NCBI RefSeq assembly: GCF_003337415.1
Contig: NZ_QPJT01000009.1
Location: 62,001 to 126,000 of the forward strand
Direction of reading: 5' to 3'
Length of the DNA stretch: 64,000 nucleotides
Source: Anaerobacterium chartisolvens
GTDB lineage: Bacteria > Bacillota > Clostridia > Acetivibrionales > DSM-27016
Made by a program: the position numbers and the translations under genes. The notes under the pieces were generated by a model. That model made no database searches. It was not told where the DNA came from and saw nothing but the letters and a program-made list of their open reading frames with translations. Of the stretch, positions 26,596 to 34,721 are shown one piece after another; the first letter of the stretch is position 1, and each line of letters starts with the position of its first letter.

Positions 26596-27761
26596 ATCCT
26601 TCCTCCGCGTCTTTTATGTATCTGTATTTTAGGCAGTATATCCTTTATGGCCTGTACCGCCTCCTTTATCTCCTCCTCCTCATTGAAGGATGAAAAGCTG
26701 AAGCGCACCGGCCCGTCCATATAGCACGCTTCCAGCCCTATTGCCCGGAGAACGTGGCTGTGCAGGTCTTTTCTTGAGGCACATGCACTCCCGGTAGAAA
26801 CAAATATATTTCTTTCCTCAAGGTGGTGCAGCAAAACCTCCGCTTTTATGTTTTCAAACGAAACACACAGTATATAGGGTGAGGCATCGTCAGGCGAAAT
26901 AATTTTATACCCTGTAAGCTCGCTCTGAATAAGCTCCTTAAGCATGTTTTTTATTCGTACCGCCTTTTGAAAATTCCCTTCAAGATTCCGCAAGGTAATT
27001 TCGGAGGCAAGCCCAAAGCCGCAAATACCGGGTACGTTTTCAGTTCCCGACCTGATTAATGCCTCCTGTCCGCCCCCAAATATCAATGGCCGGAGCTTTA
27101 CATGCCTGCCTGCGTATAAAGCCCCCACTCCCTTAGGACCGTGTATCTTATGTGAGCTTAACGACATGAGATCAACACCCATTCTTGCGGGGGAAAATTT
27201 AATCTTCCCGTATGCCTGAACGGCATCAATGTGTAATGCTGCCGCCTTGTTTACAGAGTTCCTTATATTGACTATTTCATCAACCGGCTGAACGCTTCCC
27301 GTCTCATTATTTATGTATATAACGCTTATGAGAGCTGTGCGGCTGTTGATTTTTTTCCTCAAATCCTCAACGTCTATTATTCCCTCGGAGGATACATCCA
27401 CATACTCTGTTTCATATCCCTTATCGGAAAGATATTTAAATACCTCAAGCACCGACGGGTGCTCTATTTTTGTAGTTAATATGTGATTTCCCCGTCTGGG
27501 GTTGGCCTCTAAATACCCTCTTATAGCGAGGTTATTCGACTCGGTTCCTCCTGAAGTGAAATAAACCTCCCTGCTTTGAGCTCCTATGGACCCAGCTATT
27601 GTATCCCTTGCCTTTTTAACGAGCCTTTCGGCCTCTATGCCCATGAAATGCATTGAAGATGGGTTTCCGTACACCTCTCCCGCCACATGGTTCATATACC
27701 GAAGCACCTCGTCATACGGCCTGGTGGTCGCGCTGTTATCCAGATATATCTGCCTTTGCAT
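26592..27761 (-). CDS. Cysteine desulfurase (NifZ-like partner of ThiI)
   Basis: A PLP-dependent desulfurase of 389 residues: IYLDNSATTRPYDEV at the start, PLP lysine in [16 protein letters not shown] near residue 200 and persulfide Cys in STGSACASRKDLHSHVL near 323. It is a paralogue of the NifS at 13220-14401. The ATGA overlap with thiI is like the nifZ-thiI pair of Bacillus subtilis, where a dedicated desulfurase feeds ThiI, so a specific role in tRNA 4-thiouridine synthesis is inferred. Confidence 0.9.
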   Translation of the reverse strand: MQRQIYLDNSATTRPYDEVLRYMNHVAGEVYGNPSSMHFMGIEAERLVKKARDTIAGSIGAQSREVYFTSGGTESNNLAIRGYLEANPRRGNHILTTKIEHPSVLEVFKYLSDKGYETEYVDVSSEGIIDVEDLRKKINSRTALISVIYINNETGSVQPVDEIVNIRNSVNKAAALHIDAVQAYGKIKFSPARMGVDLMSLSSHKIHGPKGVGALYAGRHVKLRPLIFGGGQEALIRSGTENVPGICGFGLASEITLRNLEGNFQKAVRIKNMLKELIQSELTGYKIISPDDASPYILCVSFENIKAEVLLHHLEERNIFVSTGSACASRKDLHSHVLRAIGLEACYMDGPVRFSFSSFNEEEEIKEAVQAIKDILPKIQIHKRRGGRI

Positions 27762-28081
27762 ATTATTTCCCCGCCTCTGATTCTAATAGCCCCGCAAATG
27801 AAATGTTGCAGCACTTGCAGGGCACTTGTTAAAGCAATACTAATTATTTTAACATAATACAGCGATTTTAGTCATCAGCGTTTTTTTTGAAGCGCCGCTT
27901 ACATTATATTGTATTGAGGCAAATATCTCAATAGCTTTTGAAAGCCACACGCTATTGCAACGCAAAAGGCATCATGATAGACTATAGTGGAACAAAGTAT
28001 GGATAGGTTCGTCTATATTAATATATTGCATAAAAGCAACTATAAATTAAACTTAATCAAATAGATAAGGGGTCATTTAAA
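27762..28081. other. Intergenic region between divergent genes
   Basis: A 320-bp AT-rich gap between the desulfurase (-) and the SLH protein (+). It should carry both promoters, yet no good -35/-10 pair was found on either strand. A 7-bp dyad, CAATAGC (27929-27935) with GCTATTG (27951-27957), is the only clear structure. The AAGGGG site for the SLH gene is at the right end. Confidence 0.4.
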
Positions 28082-29893
28082 GTGATTACAAAGCTTAAAG
28101 GAAAAGTTAGCTCGCGCTTAGTGAGCTCGCTCTTAATGAGCACATTGATAGTTTTAGCCATATTGGCCTATGCCCTCCCCGTCTTCGCGGAATCGACGGA
28201 GGCAAGGCCGTTTTCAGATGTTCCCGCAAGCTCGCCAGCGTATGATGCCATAAACAGCCTCAGAGAATTAAATATAATAAAGGGCACAGGGGAAAATAAG
28301 TTTGGGTACGGAAAGCCTCTAAAGAGAAGCGAGTTTGTTATGTATCTTGTTTCACTGATGCAATGGGAGCTTTTAACCCCTGAAAAGGCAAGCTTTACGG
28401 ATAGCACCAGCAAGTCCTCGGCTTATTATGCATACATAGAAACCGCGCTCAGTAAAGGTGTGATAAAAAGGGATGCCGAAAAATTCCGGCCCTCGGACTA
28501 TATAACCAGAGAAGAAGCCGCTGTTATGCTTGTGCGGTGTATGGGGTACAATACGCTTGCGGCGCAGCCCTCGCTTCAGTATAAGCCTTATGAGGATGTC
28601 TCGGACAGCAAGGGCTATATAGTAATCGCCAGAGATTTGGGGATTGTATCAGCCTCCGAAAAATCCCTGTTCAGCCCTAAGCAGCCTGTCAAAAAAGAGG
28701 ATGCCGCGCTGTGGCTTATGAGGATGCACAGCAAGCTAAACATCCGTATTGATGAGCTGCACGCCTTCTATGCGCTGGGAGCATATAGCCAGAAGGAGCT
28801 TATAAACAGGCTGGATTCCGTAAGCTTTGGATGGAGCCGCCTTGAATACAATAAGCAGGCATACAGGGTAGAGCTTAGTATGAGTAATAAAAACAACGCA
28901 GATTTCTATCTTCCCACAGGCTTTAAAGATCCTATAGATACAGCGGTTAAGGCCGGTGTCTCCACACAGCTTAATGTATACGCATCTCAGGACACACGTG
29001 TGTGGGAGGAGGAAAAGCAAAAATATGTGGGCATAGTTGATTTCGTAACAAGCAAGCCGCAGAGACGGAAAGCAATAATAGACAGCATTATAAAGAAGCT
29101 TTCCTCAACATACTCTCAAAACGGGCAATCCATATCCTTTGACGGTGTGGTTATCGACTTTGAGGGGCTAAAGGGAGAAGCCTCCTCCGAAGGCTTAAAC
29201 ACCTTTCTTGCGGAACTGAAAAAGGAGCTTTCACAGACTGAGAAAAAGCTGTATGTAGCAGTACACCCAAGAGTGGAAAATCAGGTCTGCTATGACGGAT
29301 ACGACTATAAAACAATAGGAAGCCTTGCCGATAAGGTAATTTTAATGGCCCATGACTATAACGCAATGGTGCTTACGCAGTCGGACATGGACAGGAATGT
29401 CACCTTTACTCCCGTTACCCCTATCGATCAGGTATACTATGCATTAAAAACCATAACCGACAAAGCCTCAGGGGTGGAGGACACAAGCAAAATATGGCTT
29501 CAAATCTCCTTTGGAACCGCGCAGTGGCAGTCCAAAGATAATAAGGTTATAAATAAGAGGGTGTACACCACCTCATCTGACAAAATAAGAGACAGGGTTT
29601 TAAACAGTGACGGCATGAAGGACTTAAGGGTCAATTATTCTGCCTCAAGTGAAAACCCATATATTACATACCTTAATCCAAAGGACAATGTATATAATAG
29701 AATATGGTATGAGGACAGCAGAAGCGTACATGCAAAAATAAAGCTTGCAAACATGTTTGGAATATACGGCATTTCACTGTGGCGACTTGGGAATATCCCC
29801 GACTATGACGGCGATATCGAAAAGGGTGCATATCTTGATGTATGGCAGCAAATACTAAATTTATCCGGTGGAAAAGATGATACAGAAGATTGA
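28082..29893 (+). CDS. SLH-domain protein with GH18-like glycoside hydrolase domain
   Basis: A 603-residue exported protein (signal peptide about 1-37). Three SLH repeats (about 40-95, 100-160 and 165-220) should bind it to wall polymer. The C-terminal half, from about 255, is a glycoside hydrolase family 18 barrel like YaaH-type enzymes: FDGVVIDFEGL near residue 355 gives the DXXXDXE catalytic motif with its Glu intact, followed by KVILMAHDYNAM and GISLWRLGNI. It probably cleaves beta-1,4-linked amino sugars at the cell surface. The start is GTG at 28082, nine bases after AAGGGG. The end overlaps the next gene. Confidence 0.9.
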   Translation: MITKLKGKVSSRLVSSLLMSTLIVLAILAYALPVFAESTEARPFSDVPASSPAYDAINSLRELNIIKGTGENKFGYGKPLKRSEFVMYLVSLMQWELLTPEKASFTDSTSKSSAYYAYIETALSKGVIKRDAEKFRPSDYITREEAAVMLVRCMGYNTLAAQPSLQYKPYEDVSDSKGYIVIARDLGIVSASEKSLFSPKQPVKKEDAALWLMRMHSKLNIRIDELHAFYALGAYSQKELINRLDSVSFGWSRLEYNKQAYRVELSMSNKNNADFYLPTGFKDPIDTAVKAGVSTQLNVYASQDTRVWEEEKQKYVGIVDFVTSKPQRRKAIIDSIIKKLSSTYSQNGQSISFDGVVIDFEGLKGEASSEGLNTFLAELKKELSQTEKKLYVAVHPRVENQVCYDGYDYKTIGSLADKVILMAHDYNAMVLTQSDMDRNVTFTPVTPIDQVYYALKTITDKASGVEDTSKIWLQISFGTAQWQSKDNKVINKRVYTTSSDKIRDRVLNSDGMKDLRVNYSASSENPYITYLNPKDNVYNRIWYEDSRSVHAKIKLANMFGIYGISLWRLGNIPDYDGDIEKGAYLDVWQQILNLSGGKDDTED

Positions 29894-31670
29894 CAAAAGG
29901 CTTGAAAATAAGTTAATAGCTCTGGGTATAATTGCGGCACTGGCTCTGATTGTGTATTCAAACAGCTTCACCGCTCCCTTTACCCTGGACGATTTCGGAT
30001 CTATTTCCAACAACATCTCCATCCGTCACCCGTGGGACATAGCGGCTATCTGGAAGTTTTATTCCAACAGGTTTGTCCTCTATTTTACCTTTTCGCTAAA
30101 CTACTTTATACATCAGACAGGTGTTGTGGGCTATCATATAGTAAACCTTTTGATACACATTTTAAACGGCTTTTTTGTGCTTCTGATTATCAGGAGCATA
30201 CTGGGGCTTGGCTTTTTCAATAAGAAAATACCGGGGAAATACCGCAATATAATTTCTGTGATATGCTCCGCGGCATTTATAACCCATCCCATACAGGTCA
30301 ATGCCGTTACCTATATTGTTCAGCGTACCGCCTCTCTTGCCTCGCTGTTTTACATGATAGCGGTATTCTTCTTTATCAAATTCAGGCTTCATGACAAGAT
30401 ACGCCACTTTGCACTTACTCTTCTGTTTACTGTCCTCGCAATGTTTACAAAGGAAAATACTATAACAATTCCATTTATGCTTATATTAATTGAGCTTATG
30501 TTTTTCTTAAAGGACGGAAAAACGAGCTGGAAAAAAAGGCTTCTATTTATTTTTATACTTTTAGCCACAATACCTATCATACCGTCCACAACACTTTTTT
30601 GGGGAGGCTACAGCCAGAGTGACCCTAATGTAAGCTTCAAGGCCAGCACCTCAATGGACAGGCTTCACTATTTTTATACTCAAATGAATGTGATAGTAAA
30701 ATATATAAAGCTGCTGTTTATACCCGACGACCTAAACTTTGACTACAGCAACGACTTCCCTGTATCTAAAACCATATGGGAAAACAACTCATATATATCC
30801 TTTCTGATTCTTTTATTTATAGGGTTTATTTCGCTGCTCAATGTAAGGAAAAACAAGCTTTTATCCTTTGGGATATTGTGGTTTTTTATAGGCCTGTCAG
30901 TTGAATCTTCGTTTATTTCAATAAAGGATGTGTACTTTGAGCACAGGCTTTACTTCCCTATAGCGGGCTTTATAATGGCTATTGCAGGAATTATATTTTC
31001 ACGGTCCCGTGGGGGGAGGGGAAGATATAATTTTAAAAAGCCCGTTTTGTTTTTTATCGTTGTGATGACCTTTTATATCTCCATGAACTCAGCCCTCACC
31101 CTGCACAGGAATTATATTTTTGGCAGCGGTATAAGGCTGTGGAGCGACGTGGTTAACAAGGCTCCGAGGAGCGACCGCGCGCACTGTGTTCTGGCAACCA
31201 ATTATATGAATGCGTATGACGAAAAAGACCCCGACACCTTTGAATATCTCGATATAGCCGAAAAGGAGTTTAATAAGGCAATTGAGCTTTATTCCAGGAA
31301 TGATACCGCCCACTGCAACCTCTCAAAGGTGTATCTCTTAAAAAAGGAATATCAAAAGTGCATAGATGAAGCAAATATAACCAACCGCATAAGAAAATCC
31401 GAGTATGCATACTTTAATTTAGGCTCCGCCTACGAAAAGCTGAATGAACCCGATAAAGCCATTGATGAATACTTAGACGGCTACAAGGTCAATGATAAGT
31501 CCACATTTATATTAAAAGCCCTCGGAAATTTGTATTGTGAGAAAGAGGATTATAAAAATGCCAAATTCTATTATGAAAGGTTTTTGGAGTATAACGATTA
31601 TAATGACAGCAAGGATATAAAGAAAAAGCTTGAGGATATTGATAAAAAGCTAACTACCTCAGTTAAATAA
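29877..31670 (+). CDS. Multi-pass membrane protein with C-terminal TPR repeats
   Basis: About 597 residues with some ten hydrophobic segments across the first 420. An early FTLDDFGSISNN loop with an Asp pair recalls the first external loop of GT-C glycosyltransferases, and there is a conserved HPIQVNAVTYIVQRTASLASLFY region. Three TPR units follow at the C-terminus. This layout matches clostridial TPR membrane proteins often annotated as O-GlcNAc-transferase-like or DUF1736-type; a GT-C glycosyltransferase role is plausible but not shown. The ATG at 29877 follows GGTGG and lies inside the end of the SLH-GH18 gene (17-bp overlap), which implies translational coupling. Confidence 0.75.
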   Translation: MIQKIDKRLENKLIALGIIAALALIVYSNSFTAPFTLDDFGSISNNISIRHPWDIAAIWKFYSNRFVLYFTFSLNYFIHQTGVVGYHIVNLLIHILNGFFVLLIIRSILGLGFFNKKIPGKYRNIISVICSAAFITHPIQVNAVTYIVQRTASLASLFYMIAVFFFIKFRLHDKIRHFALTLLFTVLAMFTKENTITIPFMLILIELMFFLKDGKTSWKKRLLFIFILLATIPIIPSTTLFWGGYSQSDPNVSFKASTSMDRLHYFYTQMNVIVKYIKLLFIPDDLNFDYSNDFPVSKTIWENNSYISFLILLFIGFISLLNVRKNKLLSFGILWFFIGLSVESSFISIKDVYFEHRLYFPIAGFIMAIAGIIFSRSRGGRGRYNFKKPVLFFIVVMTFYISMNSALTLHRNYIFGSGIRLWSDVVNKAPRSDRAHCVLATNYMNAYDEKDPDTFEYLDIAEKEFNKAIELYSRNDTAHCNLSKVYLLKKEYQKCIDEANITNRIRKSEYAYFNLGSAYEKLNEPDKAIDEYLDGYKVNDKSTFILKALGNLYCEKEDYKNAKFYYERFLEYNDYNDSKDIKKKLEDIDKKLTTSVK

Positions 31671-31723
31671 AGAGCATACCGGCTAAAAGTGCTTGTTCAC
31701 TAAAGCATTTGCCTGCTTTTACA

Positions 31724-31924
31724 CTATACGCCCTTGCTCTTAAACCTGTCCAAATCCTTTCCCCTGTCCATAAACTCCTTTATATTGAGGCTTCTATGGC
31801 TTTCTATATCTTCATCAATACACCTGCAGCAGTTGTCGCATCTCTTACTGCTGTCCAGATCGCATATCTCGCACTCTCCGCAATCAATGCACTCTCTGTC
31901 ATACAGTTGACACCAATCATCCAT
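31724..31924 (-). CDS. Small cysteine-rich protein
   Basis: A 66-residue protein with nine Cys within residues 5-35. These include a CX2CX2CX2C run (ECIDCGECEIC) and a CDNCCRC cluster, followed by a charged C-terminal half. The ferredoxin-like spacing suggests it binds Fe-S or zinc. No named family is recognised. The ATG at 31924 lies nine bases after AGAGGG; the frame extends further upstream only into the repeat element and that extension is rejected. It is downstream of the hydrogenase-like operon on the same strand, separated by the 179-bp repeat, and may be read from it. Confidence 0.7.
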   Translation of the reverse strand: MDDWCQLYDRECIDCGECEICDLDSSKRCDNCCRCIDEDIESHRSLNIKEFMDRGKDLDRFKSKGV

Positions 31925-31961
31925 TACCAGCATCCCTCTTTCATATATTATATACGATGCA

Positions 31962-32140
31962 ATAAAGATTTTACATGGAGGATATAATTTGATGGAAGAA
32001 ATTTTTTTGACCCGTAAGGAATACATCTAAGAAAAGCTCCTGATGACATACCCGTGAGACATTTCCCCGCAAGGCGTCTTTTCGTTGTAATTAAAAATTT
32101 CTGTAAGCAATTATATCCTCTATGTTTGTAAAATCTTTAT
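31962..32140 (-). repeat. 179-bp palindromic MITE-like repeat, copy 1
   Basis: A non-coding element whose ends are inverted repeats: ATAAAGATTTTACA at 31962-31975 and its complement at 32127-32140. The arms continue as imperfect repeats around GAGGATATAATT, so the whole element can fold into one long hairpin. It matches 45262-45440 in the opposite orientation with the same length and about five differences. It lies between the fused Fe-S subunit gene and the small Cys-rich gene and accounts for most of a 330-bp gene-free gap. No protein is encoded. Confidence 0.85.
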
Positions 32141-32254
32141 CCCGTCCTATATATAGTATTAACCATAATTATAATATGTCCAAATCCAAAAGTAAAATAA
32201 TAAATACTCTAATACAGGAATTTAATGGTAATAAACCAAGTGAAGGTTATTTTT

Positions 32255-33058
32255 TTAAAGGCGAGCATGTTTTTCCACAGCCTTCAGTATTCCGTATATT
32301 ATAGCCTGGGGCCTTGGAGGGCAGCCGGGTATATACACATCGACAGGCACTATAGAGTCAATTCCATTCCTTGTTGCATAGCTGTCTTTAAAAATGCCCC
32401 CGCTGCATGCACATGCACCCAACGCAACAACCAGCTTTGGATCAGGGGTTGCATTGTATGTCTTAATTAACGCAAGCTCCATATTTCGGGTCGTAGGCCC
32501 GGTAACAAGCAGCATATCGGCATGTCTGGGAGATGCTACAAAGCTTATCCCAAACCTTTCTATGTCATTGTACGGACCGTTCAGAGCATTGGCCTCATTA
32601 TCGCAGCCGTTGCAGGAGCCGGCATCAACCTCTCTTATATTAAGACTCCTTCCGAAATACTTATTTATATTATGCTTAAGCTGCTTTCCTATAAGCTCAC
32701 AATCCTTCCTCTCGTCACCCGCTTTAATACCGGCCTCTGTTACCCTCAGCTCGTCTCTGGATTTTTTAGCAAGCTCAAATTCCTTTGACATTGCAATAGC
32801 CCCTTGGGGACATATATCGGCACACAAAGAACAGAATATACACTCATCCACATTTATCCCTATGGACTGTTGTCCGTCACGGCGGCAATACTTCACAATC
32901 GCTCCGCTAGGGCATCTTTCTATGCACTGTCCGCATACATTGCATTTTGTAATGTCTATTTCGGGCTTACCTGTGATAAAGTCGGTTTTTATGGGCTTTT
33001 TAGGATAGTCGACAGTAACAACTCCATGCTGTATGGACTTTTTTATAATATTAAACAT
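32255..33058 (-). CDS. Fused 2x[4Fe-4S] ferredoxin-NuoB/HyfI-like small subunit of hydrogenase-4-like complex
   Basis: A 267-residue electron-transfer subunit on the cytoplasmic side of the complex. Residues 35-90 hold two [4Fe-4S] motifs, CNVCGQCIERCP and CIFCSLCADICP, as in HyfH/HycF or NuoI. Residues 130-265 are a NuoB/HyfI-type domain whose proximal cluster Cys are seen in SCNGCDNE, LGACACSGG and PGCPPRP. In the usual hyf and ech operons these are separate genes. The ATG follows AAGGAG. It is the last gene of the operon, 30 bp after the large subunit. Confidence 0.9.
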   Translation of the reverse strand: MFNIIKKSIQHGVVTVDYPKKPIKTDFITGKPEIDITKCNVCGQCIERCPSGAIVKYCRRDGQQSIGINVDECIFCSLCADICPQGAIAMSKEFELAKKSRDELRVTEAGIKAGDERKDCELIGKQLKHNINKYFGRSLNIREVDAGSCNGCDNEANALNGPYNDIERFGISFVASPRHADMLLVTGPTTRNMELALIKTYNATPDPKLVVALGACACSGGIFKDSYATRNGIDSIVPVDVYIPGCPPRPQAIIYGILKAVEKHARL

Positions 33059-33088
33059 GCTTATTGCTCCTTAAGGCTGTTATTATTT

Positions 33089-34675
33089 CTATAAATCATT
33101 CCCCGAATAAGAAAGATTAAAGCTTTTGTTTATAAGAGGAAAATCAGGAATTATGTTCCCCTTGACGGCATGGCATAAAACCGGCCAGTTGCAAAAGGAC
33201 GGCGTTCTGACCTTATACCTGAATATTTTATTATTCTCCCCCGACATCACCCAATGGCAGTTTTCTCCTCTGGGAGCCTCGGTTATCCCAAAGGCATGCT
33301 TATACGGCTCAAGGCTTTCCACAGGCTCAATTATGCCTCCGCTTGAGGGCATAAGCTCCACAGCCTGCCTTATTATGCTTATTGACTGCGCCACCTCTTC
33401 AATCTTTGTGTTCATCCTGCAGTTAACATCCCCGTTGTTGTGGTTGGGTACTTCAAACTTTATTTTGTCATAGGCTGCATACGGGAAATTTACTCTTGCG
33501 TCATCATGCACTCCCGCAGCACGGGCAGCAGGCCCTACAGAGTTTAGCTCCACCGCAAGCGTATGGCTTACGACTCCAGTATTCTCTACCCTGTCTATAA
33601 ACATAGCGTTGGATTTAATTATGTCAACCGTTTCAGAAAATTCCTTTTCAAGCCTGTCCATAGCAGGCAGGACTATCTTTTCCTTATCCTTAATAAACTC
33701 CCGCCGTACCCCGCCGGGAAAATTCACGCTCCTTAAAAACCGGCTTCCCGTCAGCTCCTCATTAAGCATCTGGCACCACCGCCTCATCATTGCAAACTGC
33801 CCGTTTGCAAATATGTAAGCAACATCTAAGCATATTCCGGCAATATCTCCGATGTGATTATACAGCCTCTCCAGCTCGCAAAAAATTGTCCTTGCATATG
33901 CCGCTCTTTCGGGAACATCATAAATTCCCGCAATCCTTTCAATGGCCTGACAGTACGCAAGAGAATTTGAAAAGCTTTCGTCCCCCGATATTCTCTCGGA
34001 CATAAAAAACACCTTTTCAAAATGCTTTTCCTCGCAAAGCTTTTCAATTCCCTTATGCACATAAAAGAGCTTGGCCTCAAGGTTTATAACAGGCTCTCCC
34101 GCAACACTGAACCTGAAATGCCCAGGCTCTATTATTCCGGCGTGTACAGGCCCCACAGGTATTTCAAAAACTCCAGAGCCCTCTATCCTGACAAAATCCT
34201 GCCTTCTGTTTTCAAACGGAGGCTTTCGGGATGCACTAAAGTCCTTTTGCAGGGGATGGAGATCCCAAGGCCAATTCTCATGAAACACAAATTCCCTCAT
34301 GTCGGGATGTCCTTCAAATACTATCCCCATCATATCCCGGATTTCCCTTTCATAGAGGTTGGCGGCAGGTATCTCAAGAGTGACGGACGGTATAATGACG
34401 CTTGTGTCGCTGATAGTGGTTTTTACTGTAATCAACTCGCCCTCTTTCTTTGCCGCAAAGGAATAGTATACGGAAAATCCGTCGTTAACCTCCCTTTCAT
34501 CATTTGCAAACAGGTTTATGAGAGAACATTCTATATTTTTATAAATAAACATGCACAGTCGTTTTACAGCTTCATTAGATACCTCTATATAGGTTTCATT
34601 TTTGTTAACAGTATAGGTCTTTATTATGTCTTTACAAAAGCCTTCTTTAATAGAATCCATAAGCTTTAGCATCAT
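33089..34675 (-). CDS. NuoCD/HyfG-like large subunit lacking nickel ligands
   Basis: About 528 residues. The N-terminal part (to about 150) is a NuoC-like domain (IPAANLYEREIRDMMGIVFEG, HPLQKDF); the rest is the NuoD/hydrogenase large-subunit fold (GPVHAGIIEPGHFRFSVAGE). The two CXXC nickel pairs of real [NiFe] hydrogenases are missing: the first site reads ISGDESFSNSLAY and the C-terminal one reads SFNLSYSGND where HycE-type enzymes have S-DPCYSC-. It therefore cannot hold a NiFe centre and should act like complex I or the non-hydrogenase Hyf relatives. The ATG at 34675 is chosen; a TTG at 34717 with GGGAGG upstream is an alternative. Confidence 0.88.
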   Translation of the reverse strand: MMLKLMDSIKEGFCKDIIKTYTVNKNETYIEVSNEAVKRLCMFIYKNIECSLINLFANDEREVNDGFSVYYSFAAKKEGELITVKTTISDTSVIIPSVTLEIPAANLYEREIRDMMGIVFEGHPDMREFVFHENWPWDLHPLQKDFSASRKPPFENRRQDFVRIEGSGVFEIPVGPVHAGIIEPGHFRFSVAGEPVINLEAKLFYVHKGIEKLCEEKHFEKVFFMSERISGDESFSNSLAYCQAIERIAGIYDVPERAAYARTIFCELERLYNHIGDIAGICLDVAYIFANGQFAMMRRWCQMLNEELTGSRFLRSVNFPGGVRREFIKDKEKIVLPAMDRLEKEFSETVDIIKSNAMFIDRVENTGVVSHTLAVELNSVGPAARAAGVHDDARVNFPYAAYDKIKFEVPNHNNGDVNCRMNTKIEEVAQSISIIRQAVELMPSSGGIIEPVESLEPYKHAFGITEAPRGENCHWVMSGENNKIFRYKVRTPSFCNWPVLCHAVKGNIIPDFPLINKSFNLSYSGNDL

Positions 34676-34721
34676 TGGCCCTTCACTCCCCCTTTTAACG
34701 ATAAACTCACCTGTCAATTCT

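Noticed and set aside
31925-32026. N-terminal extension of the small Cys-rich protein
   Set aside because: The extra 34 codons run into the 179-bp repeat and lie upstream of the AGAGGG ribosome site, so they are chance read-through of the repeat.
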